Positions 36,444 through 50,240 are shown, counted from the stretch's first letter. The stretch is DNA of 64,000 nucleotides from Acanthopleura granulata (GCA_016165875.1 JABBOT010000001.1:14390330-14454329); one strand, 5' to 3'. The notes: generated by a model not told the origin, from the letters alone. Numbers and translations: made by a program.

Positions 36444-36488
36444 CATTTCGGTATCAGGCACAGATGGCTTCGACTTTAACTGTTTTTC
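36444..36488 (-). CDS. Exon 16: 45-nt cytoplasmic exon
   Basis: This short phase 0-0 exon lies between gattctag and ATG|gtaagt. It encodes EKQLKSKPSVPDTEM. Its splice sites are strong and its surroundings are duplicated at exon 17 (see the tandem duplication entry), which supports it as a real exon. It may be a cassette alternative with exon 17. Confidence 0.72.
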
Positions 36489-37448
36489 CTAGAATCAAAA
36501 TAATGCAAAAAATTCAAATTTCAATATGATGATTATTTAAAAATGAGAAAATCAGAATGTTAGCAATCATGAAATGAGGAGAGGAATCTCATTAAGCCAT
36601 GCAGACAGGTCCCAAACAGACATTCATAGTGGACGTTCATGACATCTGGTGTTACCAATATGTTCTACCTACACTTTTATTTTTTCGGAGAGTATGTTTA
36701 CTATTTATTTCCTAAGAATATTACTCATGTTAGTAGGGTTTCCTAATAAGGGTTCTCCTAACTTTAACCCGTGTGGATATTCCTGCCAATGTCAAATTAT
36801 TGTCACCAAAGAGTCATACAGAAGACTAAGTGCTTGAAATAAACACCTGTGACTTGCCTATACAGAAATAAATATCGAATCATAACAACTGTGCTCGAAG
36901 GACAAAACGAATATCTGAACATGTATCTAAAGCTGATTTCCAGATATTTTCATTGAATGAACGCACTCAGATGCTGCTCAGATCCGAGATACACAAAAAA
37001 GAAATCAGTGGATCTGTCCAATGCTGGAAGTCGAATGTTAGAATATATCCACAATTTTCAAATGCGTTGCCAAACGGGAATACAAGAGAAAGGCCATTTC
37101 GGAATACTGTTTTGTTCTGATGTGAAAATCATGTTCATACGGGAGTGAACTTCCCAACCAACCTTATTTCTGAAAGGAAGTGCTTTCGCCTAGAGCAAAT
37201 GGCTGTCATAAACAAAAGGAAGCTGGAAGTTTGAAAAACCTTCGCTTTAGGTTAAACGCCAAGAGGTTATAGTTCCTTGCCACCCACTCACGGCTTCTTG
37301 GCGTTGTCAAAGAAGAACGCGCCTGAAGCAAAAGCTATTCTATCAAACAGGAACAGTTCATTAACAAGGTCAACAAATTCAACGGAGGCGACAGCGAAGG
37401 CCCCATCCCAAATGGGCCCTAACTAACCAACAGCAAAACACACTTTAC

Positions 37449-37565
37449 CTCTTCAAGCTGGCGGATCCTTTCGCGCCGCCGTTGTTTATCTCGGTACCTT
37501 TCAATGTCCCGGCGATCCTCGAGAATCGATCCTGACAAGTCATCCGCGCCTTGACTATCACTGGC
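37449..37565 (-). CDS. Exon 15: basic/charged cytoplasmic exon
   Basis: This 117-nt exon, phase 0 to 0, runs from acceptor gaactcag to donor GAG|gtaaag. It reads ASDSQGADDLSGSILEDRR, then DIERYRDKQRRRERIRQLEE. The second half is a strongly charged alpha-helical segment, possibly coiled coil or a membrane- or RNA-contacting basic helix; function is unknown. A different frame over the same bases gives a longer open frame, but it lacks splice support. Confidence 0.8.
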
Positions 37566-38295
37566 CTGAGTTCAAATAAACAGACAAATTCAACACCATG
37601 CAATGTGAATGACATATTTTTAACCGCCCAGCCTCCCCTGACTTCAGATACAACTCTGATATACAACCTATCATTTCGGAGTACCAAGAACTTTCTTCCA
37701 GTAAAGGCGAGTCGTCTTCTCAGAGGGTAAATATGATCCATCTGTCCACGGCATCTTAAATTGTTGTTGGCTGATTGCTTGGTTTCAGATTTCTCTCACT
37801 TAGTATCACGAGTCAGGTTTCAATACATTTTCCTGCGTCTATCTTTTTTCAAGTCCTGAAGCCAATCTTTGGACAACTTCAAAAGTCTTCATTTACTTTC
37901 AGGCCATCCTGAACCGCAATTGCACCAATTTTCTTCAACTTCAATGTAATGTAGTTCAAACTTTGAGAGATATCGCACTGTAAATCGAAGCAGATAGGTT
38001 CTGCTTCGTCTTCTAACCGGAAAGCGAACCTCTTTCGTATATACGCTTGAGTTTTACGTTTTAACAATTGTTCAGTCATATGACATCCGGAATCCTTAGA
38101 ATGCATATATTTTTTATGTCCTTCTGTGGCAGGGGGAGTCTATGCTGCCAAAGTGCTGTCGCCACTGGAACATCATGGCGAAGACATCAAACATTAGTCA
38201 CATTATACTGACACCAAGTCGTGTTTCCTTGCTCCAACCTCTTAGTGTTGAGCGTAAAGCGAGGCAGCAACAAATACCACTTTTTTAAACAAATA

Positions 38296-38372
38296 CCCGA
38301 ACCGAGATTGATCCCAGATATCCCGACCTGGAGGCGGATGCTCTAACCACCAGGCCCCCGAGGCTGTCTGGA
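38296..38372 (-). mobile_element. tRNA-derived SINE head
   Basis: On the minus strand the sequence ctggtggttagagcatccgc, followed by tccaggtcggga and a degenerate B box, has the layout of a tRNA A box and B box without a foldable acceptor stem. Its frame translates to LVVRASASRSG, a common SINE artefact. It is not a functional tRNA. Confidence 0.6.
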
Positions 38373-38631
38373 ATCTTCATGAGTATATGTGGTGTAAAAA
38401 AGATTGAAAACAGGGCGGTTACTGTTTGAAGTTGACACTGTTTTGTGAGCAATTCAATGGAATTAACCGTCAACAAACCACCGCAGAGAATTGAATAAAC
38501 ACTAAATAACATTTTATATTTCACCGCAAAAGTTGCTTGAGTGTACTTTATACAGTGAAGTTAAGTAAAAAACATTAGTTTTGGCCTTTTTAAAATGTAT
38601 ATATTTTATGCTGATGAACAAAAATCCTGAC

Positions 38632-38751
38632 CACAGTTCGATACTTGACATCTGGTGGTGATGCAGGGAACATCTTATCCGCCATGGCAAATCGGCTCAT
38701 TTTGGCAACATTGGCGAATGTACTGGGGTAGGAATTCACAACTGGTTCCTC
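38632..38751 (-). CDS. Exon 14: cytoplasmic exon
   Basis: This 120-nt exon, phase 0 to 0, follows acceptor gtttacag. It encodes EEPVVNSYPSTFANVAK, MSRFAMADKMFPASPP and DVKYRTV. The donor is uncertain: GTG|gtcagg keeps the frame with the next exon, but it is not a strong site, and ACT|gtggtc one codon earlier is an alternative. The upstream border and the reading frame are clear. Confidence 0.72.
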
Positions 38752-39179
38752 CTGTAAACAGATAAAGCAAGCTAATCAACTAGCGTTTCCTTTCAACCAC
38801 GCAAAGCCTTTACTGCTGGAGAGTCGGGATAGCCGGATGAGTGTAAAACGGCAAAATAAATGGTTTCAAAGACAATGGTTAATTCACGTGGGAGTCATTC
38901 AGTCGGGTTTGGGAGACAACAAGTCGTGCACAACAACAGATATTAATCTCTGTCAATGCTCTGTGGAATCATGGTTCACATTCACATAGTGCATCAGATA
39001 TTTGGCAACAAATTTGAAACAATACTTCACTGATTTCTATAGGCTTACGAAGAAAAAAAAATTGCACATATCTTGAATTAAAGTATTGGCTCTTGTGCCC
39101 CAAATCGCTTCTAACTTTAGACGGTGTACAACAAGATGAATAATAATATATGAAGGCCATCTTTGAAATTTGATCTTAC

Positions 39180-39360
39180 CTCCATGTCAGTGACTGGTGT
39201 AGGTATGTAACTGCGGGCTATACTCTCCTCCGATATAGGACTGTAACAGGGGTCGAGCGACTCACGGGAATCGAACTCTGTCCGCTCGTAATGCGACTCT
39301 TCTTTCCCACGCCTGTCACCAGCGATCAGCCAATCATCTTCGTGGAAGTAGCCATTGTTC
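39180..39360 (-). CDS. Exon 13: cytoplasmic exon
   Basis: This 181-nt exon, phase 2 to 0, runs from acceptor ctctgtag to donor GAG|gtaaga. AG|G completes Arg, then NNGYFHEDDWLIAGD, RRGKEESHYERTEFDSRE and SLDPCYSPISEES are followed by YIPTPVTDME. It is rich in Ser/Tyr/acidic residues with SP/TP sites, so it is a disordered, phosphorylatable segment. No enzymatic domain is seen. Confidence 0.82.
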
Positions 39361-40479
39361 CTACAGAGATAGTCAATACGGTCATACCACACACTGCAAG
39401 TTATAGTCCTGGTTTTGCACATATTCCAAACACCTTACACTTTGCAACGGTACTTGATAAATAGGTTACAAACAAGATCGCAGACTGATTCGTTGCCAAC
39501 CGCAAAAATATAATACTACAAAACGAAACCGAAAGCTTCGCGAGTGTGTCCATGCATGTTTGTACTTGTGAGCTAAACATTTGGGCAACATAGCCTAATC
39601 CATATAACAGAAGAATGGTTCTTGCCAAATATTGCCGATTTAAAACGATTAACAGCCAACATAATACAATTAAAATCTTTTGACAACTGACTTTGGTAAA
39701 GATATTCTTTGTTACAATAATGGGTTATAAAAGCATAATCGCATAACTGTGGGTTGCTTCCCAACAGTTATACATATGAATCCGGTGATAGTACCACCTT
39801 CGACGTCAATAACTGAAATGGATAACCTTCTTCAGTATCATCATTAGAGTCGTAAATTGTGTCACGTTACGTAAACGGATACCTTTATAGTCTGTGGACA
39901 ACAGTTACGAATCTAACATTTATACTGGAAGTAGGAGTGAGCTGTGTATGACACAGCTGTACAGGAGAGCTTTCAGCAAGGTAAACCTATACACAGCGTG
40001 ATCAAGTTTATACTCGCCTACTTGGTTCATGCAAAGAGCTATTGTACATCATGTTAAGTAACGCTAAGCGCGTGTTAGAGACATGTGCGCGTCAGACATT
40101 TTGCAATGCTTGGACAACATTGTCAGAATGCTCAAATCGACGTAAGCTTTTTGATTGTAGAACTTCACACTATTGATCACACAAGGTACGAAACTGCTAA
40201 TAGTATTAACTGAAATGCCCAACTATGACCGCTTGCGTGGAACTGTAAAACATTGAAGGGCAAGGCAAATTCACTGTATTTCCTCCCGGAAATCCTATAT
40301 ATAATCTCCAAGGTCAGTTACTACCTTCTATCTTTTGTTGCATTCTCTGTTTTGATGATATAAGATTCTTTTCTTTTCGTTTGGTAGGATTTCCGCTGTT
40401 TGTCCTGAAAGTTTAAACCCGATGGACAGTATATTCAGCTGCATAAGAATGAAATATTTACAGCAATTATCAATTCACG

Positions 40480-40730
40480 ACGCCGGTGTGTGCTGGATAT
40501 CCTCATGTCTGCATTATTACTATTATGACCACTGCAGACAGGCGGAAATACACGACGCCGGTATGTGCTGGATACCACCAATGCACGACCCCGGTGTGTG
40601 ATGGGTACCACAAATACACGAGACCGGGTGTGCTGGATTACCATCAATACACGACGGCCATTATACTGCTCATGTACTGGTTATGCATTATTTCTATTAT
40701 GACCACTGCAGACAGGCGGTAATCATTTGT
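40480..40730. repeat. Irregular minisatellite
   Basis: Variants of acacgacgccggtgtgtgct and ggataccac alternate with two copies of tattatgaccactgcagaca ggcgg. The unit length is uneven. Confidence 0.55.
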
Positions 40731-41035
40731 TTCTAATCACAGCAAACCATGGCTAAGCGAAAATGAAAGTATAATGTCGTTTAATAACTTCGCGTACGAG
40801 TTACATTGAAACTTACACCAGTCCTATGATATTCATGTATCCACTATTGTCTTACCAACAATTACCATTCTGCAATTTACCTGAAGTACGAGTGGGCGCT
40901 TTACGACATACAGCAAAGCCTCTTGCAAGGTAAAACTCAAAAGCTTGCTCAAGGTTACACGCTTGTATGACATGACTAAAACACCCGCATGCCATAGCTG
41001 TTGTACACGATGCTATGTAACGTTAAGCAAGTAAG

Positions 41036-41312
41036 TGACATACAGTGTATCAAAGACGTTAGCATGACTGTGCCTGACATACACTGTATCAAACACGTTA
41101 GCATGATTGTGCCTGACATACACTGTATCAAACACGTTAGCATGATTGTGCCTGACATACACTGTATCAAACACGTTAGCATGACTGTGCCTGACATACA
41201 CTGTATCAAACACGTTAGCATGATTGTGCCTGACATACACTGTATCAAACACGTTAGCATGACTGTGCCTGACATACACTGTATCAAACACGTTAGCATG
41301 ACTGTGCCTGAT
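41036..41312. repeat. 39-bp minisatellite, 7 copies
   Basis: The unit cctgacatacactgtatcaa plus acacgttagcatgactgtg is repeated with only c/t variation at one position. Because 39 is a multiple of three, three overlapping 100-codon frames on both strands are shadows of it. Confidence 0.9.
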
Positions 41313-42570
41313 CAATGATTTGCATGTATATCACATCATTAGATCAATAACTTTGGCAAGGGTAATGTAAATCACCACTCCTTATCTTGGAGACGTATCA
41401 TAAAACTGTAAAGGGACAAAACTGAAAGAAATAACAATTCTACTGGACCTAATTTACATTTCTTCCCCACAAATTTAAGCCTACATAGTCTACTATCCAA
41501 GTTCGTGATCTCTATACACAAGTGTTGTAGCAGTTATAGTTGTCTCTTAGATAGTTTTCTCCTGTTGAATGGTTGACCCGTTAATTAGACGGGTATCCTC
41601 ACATATGAATTACTTGCATACTGTCTACTAAAAATCCCTTGCTTGCTTTTTGTTTTGCTAAGCATTCCTATTTTTGTTTTTTAGAGCGCTGTATAGAGTA
41701 CTTCCACTTATCTCTGAAATGCTCAACTCTGTCAATTTAACGACAAACGGGGAACAAAACTTTACTTTAAATTTGGACTCTTCCAGGCCGTTTTGACCTT
41801 TGCCTGGGGCTGGCTAACAGGCGAAGACGGAGAAGTATACAGCCCTATAAACCGGCCGGACATACTGCATGCATGGTTGAATAGTCTCAGCACTTCTTTG
41901 ACCGAGTTAAGGATATCAGTGACAGCCCTAATTCTTTGTTCAGTGTATGTATATTGTTGTACTGTAGTCTTAATAGTAACCATGCCAATAAAGGGATAAT
42001 ACACACGTATATACATGTATGCCTGGTCTGTATAATATACGTCATGAAGTAACTATATCAATGTAGTAACGGTTTTCTGGCTCCACGTCATCTGAAGCAT
42101 ACAAAAAGCTTAAATCGCAGCTATAGTAAATAACAAAATGAAAAAAATACAAAAAAAAGAACAAAACACACCGTGACAATATACTCCCCTCTACTGCCCT
42201 ACCTTCCCTTCCCCCAACCGTTAACGAGTAGGTCATATATCAGCTGTTAGAATGACAGGAAAGTGCCCTAGTTATCACACAGTCAGTCCACAATGGGTGG
42301 ATATAGCTGAGCAAGTTTTGCACCATTAATACTTATTACAGGCCCAGGGAACATAAGCATATGATGTAGGCTATTTTTAGGCCATACGTAAGAACGTGTC
42401 GGTTAAACTATTCACTTCAACAACATTTTCCTGCATTACTGAGGTTGCGCATACCACACCTTCCGAATTTAAGCAAATATCAAACTATAAAATCTATGTT
42501 CAAACACTCATTATGACTATTCAGCCTTTTTCGGATAAATTGACTTCCCACAGATAGCACACCCGTTAAA

Positions 42571-42645
42571 CATGCGTACATGTGTTGAGCATGTGTACAT
42601 GTATTGAACATGCGTACATGTATTGAAAATGTGTACATGTATTGA
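42571..42645. repeat. 19-bp array, 4 copies
   Basis: Unit catgygtacatgtrttgaa, itself partly palindromic (catgtgtacatg). Confidence 0.7.
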
Positions 42646-45600
42646 CAGTTGGAATGTAGGTATACATGGTATACGCATACACTCACACTCAAGCCTGTGA
42701 CACAGCATCTGATCGTGGTGGATCAGCGGCACGGCTTCAGCACCGGATCCCTACAGCCTATGACATGTACAGACAATGCTGGACTACCATACATCATTTA
42801 TAATAGTCCTTCGTTTACCTGCGAGGGAAGATGGCACCAGTGTCTGGTATATTATACCCGTGGCAGCAATTCAGTCATTCCTTGCCTTTAACCATGGTCT
42901 TTAGCGCTAGTTATCCGCCTGTGTATTACCTGCATGTCGTGACACATACGTCGTGCACGCCAAATCGCCTTGAACAGGTGGTTCCTGCCGACATGGGTCG
43001 TCGTTAGGTAAACAGGGGACATTGTTACTCACGCGTCATATCTGACCTAGAAACTCAGAACGAGGCACAGGTGATACCGTTCTGGCTAGGATTGACACAT
43101 AAATAAGTCGATACGAATCTGTCTTCATTTACTATATCTGTAGCTTCATGAGGTGAAATACACACAGTGTTAACCTCGACGTCCGCGTTCGGTACAGCGT
43201 AATCCTTCAGCACACATTAGAAACGCAATGGTAATTTACGATTTTATAGCCATAAGGTTCCAAAGCTTTACACCGCCAGACTTAAATTACCACTACAGTC
43301 CTTGAGCCTGCCACCTGTTTGAAGCATGGGGAAAATTTAAACTGTGCAGAAATGTTATATTTTCCCCTATAAATGTTGATAAGTGTGCAGACTAAATCTA
43401 ATGCATAATAACTCGAAGTGTAGAGTTGAATAAATAGGGCCTGAGGGAAAGCATCAGTCCACAATTCTGGTCAGTTCTTGAAAATACAGTGAAACTTACT
43501 ACTGAAAAGTCTGTTTGAATGTAAAATAATGTGATATAATTATGCAACATTCCACATCAAATATACAAAGAGCTCTGACTGGGACGCAAGCCTTGATTTC
43601 GTTTTATTTTCCTGGCTTTCATTTTTTTCTGATACCATGGATCTGATGAACATGTCAGCGATGGTATTACGTGTATATTTAAAATAATGGTATAATCATG
43701 CGTCGCGGCAAACTGATTATTCTCTCAGAGCTGAAATAATTTACAATCTTAAATGCCAAGTCTACAAAATGGATTCTGAATAAATGGCTTGGTGTTAATG
43801 CCAGCTTTAATGAGTTATATCTGTCAAAGTGTTTACATTTTACAGACATACTGGGTCGATTATCTGTATAGTAGATCGATCACTCGAAAGGTATCTTTTC
43901 AAAATTTAACAGCCAGACTCTATAACCAAAGATCGACATTTCTAAGATATAGTGTTTCATACATCCAGTATATTTTTAGAACTCACTAATTTCCTAGTTT
44001 AGCTTGGTTCTTTATTCGCATGTCTATATACAATATCAGTTGTATCCATGGTAATTTGTAAAACGGACGTCTCAACAAGAAGTAATTGGTCTTGACTAAT
44101 TTGTACTGATTTCCCTCAACGGCTTGCTTCTTAGCGTTTCTGGCAACTGTGTCAATTTTGCAAATATTCGGGCTTCGCTCATAAAGCAGCTTGTCCTGGC
44201 CGGAACTGTGTACCGGGAGCAATTAGTCGCTGTTGTAGTGCCTCGCAAAATCTCGCTCGATCCCTCGTTATAACGCGCTATCTGCGGCGTGTATCCAGCT
44301 CGATCACAGCAGGGATATACGGGAAGAACCCAATACAACGAAGTCGGGAAAAGACTGGCAAGCCTTGGAGAATGTACATCAGTTACTCTATTAATTAGCC
44401 TGTCTGCTGGTGATCTCCAGAGTAACAGGCCTTTTGACAAGGGGATATTAGACTGACAGCCGTCAGAGATTATTTCCCATCGGGCCTCTCCGAGATGCAG
44501 TAATTTATCTCCAACATTCGACTTTCTCGGAGATGGGCCGGCCCAGTCGTTGTTTCCACAATCCCGAACCGATTCTCGCCTGTATTTGACCAGACATTTT
44601 AATAATCTTCAGCGCTATACGTGATTTAGATCATTGGTAGGCCCCGGAAAAACTACCCCAAACGGGCAAACGTCCGTGTTCGAAATTTTAAACGGTTCCA
44701 TATAGCCAAGCATAACTCTCAAGAACGGCAAATAAAAAAGATGATGTGACGGCGCAATATTTGACAGAGACTACTGCTTGTCTCGTTCACGAAAAACCCA
44801 TGACTGACACAGTAAGAGTTTATCGACAGATCAGTACCACATTCCATGGGTTCTGTGACCGCTTTAACTACGTGCAACACAACGCCGTAGACTTACCATG
44901 TTATATTGAGAAAACCTTCCCGACTCAACTTACATGTAAAAATTACATGGCCACATGCTGCTTTAAACAAGGCTTGGTGTTTTATTGTAAAGTAAACTGC
45001 ACATTGTCGATTAATATTTCGATTTATTTTTATGTATACAGTGCGTTTCCTGGACAACATCATAGTTTCGATATCACACTTTGCTAATCAGCCCGCTGCA
45101 TACACTCGATATGCAAGAAACGTCTACTAATGATTCATTTTTGCTATCTTGCCATGGTATTCTTGCAAAATTAATACATTCAGCTGTGGCTAAAGGACAT
45201 CCAGTAGTCGATTTTGTGGGAAAGAGAGAAAAAAACAAATGTTACGTAATTTATGAGTTCATTAATGATATAAGAAAAAAGGTTCGATATGCTCAATATG
45301 CCGGTCAGAGTTTCTTTTTTATGCCACTGCTTTCATGTCCTACAAATCAGTGCTATATCCCATTAGTCTCTTTTCATCCTATTGTATAATATTATATGTG
45401 TACTACATCAGTTTCTCCTGCTGAAAGCTAAAATGTATAACAAAAGAACCAGACACTGCATATACGCAACAAAAGAGAAATTTTGAAAACAAATTTCTTA
45501 AATAAACTGTAACATGAAATAAAGGAATGGGACGGTTACATCATATGTCAGAGAAGCAGTCAGCAATTTTCCATGAGGTTGGAAAGACACGATCAATTTT

Positions 45601-45694
45601 AAATAGAAATACCTGTTATAATTCTCTTTTTACATTTAATTTACATAATAAAAAAATACGGGTCCCATTCTACACTAAGTTGACCGTAACTATA

Positions 45695-45861
45695 TACTGG
45701 CGTGCTACGTGGGTCTGCCAACAGCTTGCCAGTGGTCGTGGGTTTCCCCATGGGGGCTTTCCTCCCGCCCAGTTTCCTCCACCATACTGCTGACCGCCTT
45801 CGTAATAAGTGATATATATTTGAGTATGGCGTAAAACACCACATGAAATAAATAAATATAT
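45695..45861 (+). mobile_element. SINE-like copy 2
   Basis: Contains tacgtgggtctgccaacag, ggtcgtgggtttccc, cagtttcctccaccata and the tail ggcgtaaaacacca. Moderately diverged, with a full 3' end. Confidence 0.7.
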
Positions 45862-48800
45862 ACATGTACCATAATAGCTTATGTCTACCTTGTGTAGTTA
45901 TGTCTTTAACATGTGTAATTATGTCTTTAACATGAGTGGTTATGCTTATTAGGTAAAAATAAAAAGATGCAAATCCCAGTTTATTCGCAACTATTTGTAC
46001 ACTTACAAATCGTGACAAAGTAATATAATACAATGTATGCATGTATGCCTTATAAGCCTCAGACTTTGCCGTATTATGTATAGCTATTAAAAGCCAGAAA
46101 TGTCTGAACTCTTAGTCTACGTTAGCAACGAAAACAGAATGAGTAAGCTTATAATCCTGGTACAGTTTCAAACATCTGCGCCTGTGGTAGCGTCTGAACT
46201 TGTATACCTTGGCCTACTACTTTCGGTTTTTCGTTTATCCGGGACTCTGCATGGAATGAAACAAAAGAGTTCACATTCCTCGGATTTGTCTGACGTTGCA
46301 CTGCATTAAAGGCATTGATAACGAGGATTCCTATATAGCGTCTAACTTGCACAGGACATCTAATGCGTTTCTTAGTTTGACGCACACTCCATTTAGGCAC
46401 TAACTGACACACAGTGAGGCATGTCTGCCCTTGTGTGGGTCGAACGCAGGGGAATGGAATACTAAACAGTAAATCTCAATTTTCCGCTTCGCCACACGCC
46501 ATAGTCCACAGAGGCAAATTGTTGGGGCGTAATGACTGATCGCCTCCTTTGACTATCAGCTACATGTTGTTTTATCTAATTCCCGCGGACCCAAGACCAA
46601 GGTCCATCACTATAAAAGCAGATAGTTAATGAACAATTCTACCAAATAGGTCGAGTTCCGATCGATATACCCTGCCGTGTCCGTTCTCGATTCAACCATA
46701 AACGTGTCTATGAGAAAACAACTTTGGTATCTTCAGTACAAACACATAACTGCTTGTTGAGAACAGTAGGTGGGTATCACGGAAGCCTAGATACATACGG
46801 GCTTTTGATGACAAACGCGCTGAACACTAAGCACGTTCCTTGGCCTTTTCTTACCTTTCTCGCCAGAATAAATGAAAAGTAACTTTCGTCAATGATGGCA
46901 TTCTGCTTCATTTGCTTAACTCGGGCCTTGGGGCCATATATTCGCCATATGTTTGCCGTATGTATGAGGTTGAATATAGGAACAATTACGATCAAGGCGC
47001 AATTACATGACTAGAATGGCACACGATTTGAACACTGACTAAATTCATTCGTCTGAAACATTCACTGTGTCTTTCCGTCATCACTGAAAGCTGATGACTG
47101 CTTTCGTTTCCATTAGTCCGTCCTAGTTTCTTACTTTTTATACTTTCATAGTTTTTCGGTGGTTTCAATTAAACGACGTGTTCGGTTATTGACCGGGAAT
47201 GCTCATTTCGGTTAACGGTTGTTATACGAGTGTCTATTTCGATGCCTATTTTCAGTATGGCGGAAATGTTCTCCATTGCTATGTAAATGCAACTTTGTTG
47301 CAAATAAACAAAAACAAAATAATTTGTGTAAGTACGAAAGCACTAACTAATTACGTAGCCTTGTGAGGTACGATGATGATGTCATCCGTTGACGTCATGC
47401 TGTGTCACTATACACTCATGATCATAGCGTGACGGCACTAGTGATCATAAAATGTATACAACCTAAATACATATACACGTAGGCTTGCTACAAAAAGTTG
47501 TTCAACATGCTGAATTCTATTTTATGTACAAATTTTACTAAAATCCTAACTTTTATTTCCCCCACATTTTATGGATAACGAATGTTAAAGTACATCTTAA
47601 GAGTTCGGGGTTTGAGGGAGGTTAAGTTTTCATTCATCCCATATTTTTCAGATATGGTTGCATCTCCCCACTATTTCACTTACATGGCAGTAACCTCATT
47701 AGATTAGTTTGTTTTCTCCCCCTTTTCTTTCTCCATCAAAAAGAGTTCAGTTTCTGGTCGTTTTTTTTTCTACCTAAGTGGTTCGTTACACACAACAAAG
47801 ATTGATGATGCCAGAACCATTAGAATTAAACACCCCGACGGCGTTATAAATTAGATATCGGTAAGAATCCATTTGCTCATTATTTACGACCCCGCCACTA
47901 TCACTAGTGCCCAGGCTAGCTGGAGTCATGGTTTCATGTACGGTCCTATAAGCATATTAAGATCCTGGACAATCTTACATTTATCGATGAGCGCTGATTT
48001 AATGCTCTTCCAACAACATTCTAATCTCTTGTCTCTATTTCTGTAACGTTCTGAAAAGCTTGGACTTAAATCGTTACCGGAACATTTCAATTTGTTCTCA
48101 GTTGATGATTTTCAAATTGTTACTATGAACCTTCGCGAATGCATAGCCCCTAAATAGCAGAAAGTAAATGAACTTTTCCAAAACTAGCTGGAGGCGCTTA
48201 AACCAAATACAATTAATCTCCTCGTGAGCATAAGCTGAGGCTCTCCTTATCTTATTGAGCATATTCAAAAAACACCCAACAGGCCCAGGCTAAGTGAAGC
48301 TCAGATAGTGGGTGCTGATCAATTCAAAAGAATCCATCGGCTGCCGGACGGTTTGGAATTACAATTCCTGGTCAAATATACCCACTCTAGTCATCAAACA
48401 CCGCTATCGCACACGCCAAAGTCCCCAGCTAACTTCACAATCGACTGTTCGTAAGTAAGGCAGTCGGCAGACGTCGAGATATATCTGGGGTACCTGCTCC
48501 AGGGAAACAACAGTTCGGGTCCAATCTGGACTGGTCATTGTTGTCTTGTAATACATAGGTATACTATATGTTACCAGATCGTGATCGCAAAGGCAGAAAA
48601 GAATCGACTTCAGTGCTTAGTCTCGAATTATTTTTGACGAGAAAGGTTCCCCATTAAGGGTTCTTCCGACTGAGCTGTGAAGGGCTTCAAAGTGCAGAAT
48701 CAGAATAAAGCAAAACAGAGCCGTTTCTTTGTCTGATACAGTGCTGCTTTCCTGGGCGCAAACACCTGCCAACGAAAAACACTTGCTAATGAAAATATTC

Positions 48801-50240
48801 AGGTTTGCTGAGGTTGTACTTGCATGAACAACAGAATTATATCCACAATAGATTCGTGGAAGCAGGATTTGTTCGGAAACGTTGTTTGGTAGGCGAAGTG
48901 AAAATGAATTCGCAAAGCATCGCAATTTGTCAGAGATTTTCTCATTAACTGTCGCCCATAATCCGGTTTTTGTTTATCCACTGACAAAAGTTAATGTCAT
49001 TATATAATGAAAACGGGAAAGTCGAAGCTGAAACGGAACTGCCATTAACTCTAACCTTCCCTTGAGAGTTACACAATATTGCTAACCATCTTGGACGCCT
49101 ATATCTGTTATATACCAGGTAATGTGAATAATGGCGGAAAGTCTGGCCCAACTGAACCTCAAAACCATACGTGCCGAGTGCTTAATTAGACGTTGTAGCA
49201 GAACTCAGCCTGAAGGAGAGACGTACTTCGCTGCTACTTCAAAGAGTTTATGGGCTGAATAAGAATACAATTGACTCGGCCGGAGATTCCACACGCCGGG
49301 GGGGGGGTCGTCATTTGGACAAAAATAAATAAGGACATCAAATGTTCGTTTGTGCATGTGTATAGGCTCCAGAAACAAGAAGCTATTGTTAGAGACGTGT
49401 TTCAAAACGATATGACATGTCTGAAGTCATATTTATGAAGTTTAAAAGCACCTTAAGGACTCGCCTTACATTAACTGTTATATCTGAGTGTAAAGTCACG
49501 ACACGTCTCACGAAATATTTGCGGATCACGACATCTTATGTTGCGCCTTCATTCATCTGCTCAGAACATTCCGTGCGCCTTTCAATCTTCACACAAAACT
49601 GTTGATTGCTTCCATTTCCTTCAGGCTACTCCGTCCTCATTTCTTAGTCCCTTTCTTAGTTTTTCTGGTGGTTTGTGCTGAATATTAAATTTGGAAATTA
49701 GTCTTGATTGTTGATTATTATTGTTATATATTCAGTATAACATGTATCTTAGATGACAATTTAATATTTGGCGGGATTAAATCCCCAAGGGCTTGTTTTA
49801 TTCCACAAATTTATAGCAATTTATAAATTATGTATCACAGAGAGCAGAAAACTGGCATCAGGGAAATATATATATAAATATATTAATGTAAAAGTATTCA
49901 CATGTTGACGGCTTGTCAAATGTAGGATTTTTGTGCTAGAGAGAAAACACTAAAATGTTCTTTCTTATAAAATTACCTGTATTTTACTCAAATACAAATG
50001 TTTTAATTTGACGCTTAGATAATTAAGAATTACTAGTTTTCATATTATGAGGAAGAGTATTGCACACAAGCTTTACTTTTCGCTGAGATTCCCCCAATCA
50101 TCTACTCGTCAAATTATTGTTATAGACTACAACATGGATGGGAAATCAGAGAAACGCCGACATTGTGATAGTTGGCAAAATGGTCACACTTACCAGTGAA
50201 ATGTGGCCTCTTGTCAGTTTACCTCAGTCAATCTTTTCTT

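Larger units (their letters stand above)
35395..36488. repeat. Tandem duplication containing exons 16 and 17
   Basis: The segment at about 35395-35819 reappears at about 35997-36488. Shared landmarks are ctgtcagcaat followed by gatayatgt and acacg, then tatcataaacgctgt, then the short exon with gtaagtaa donors. The copies are about 600-670 bp apart and diverged by indels. Confidence 0.6.
36489..39179 (-). other. Introns around exons 14-15
   Basis: Non-coding stretches between exons 13 and 16. The only recognisable insertion is a tRNA-derived SINE head on the minus strand near 38296-38372. The open frame that ends LGGLVVRASASRSG is a translation of this SINE and not a gene. Confidence 0.6.

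Noticed and set aside
40976..41318. Three 100-codon repeat proteins on both strands
   Set aside because: Generated by a 39-bp minisatellite (multiple of three) with no start context or splice signals.
44746..45389. Consecutive plus-strand frames of 113 and 102 codons
   Set aside because: AT-rich with no recognisable domain and no splice connection; both lie in the intron of the opposite-strand gene.
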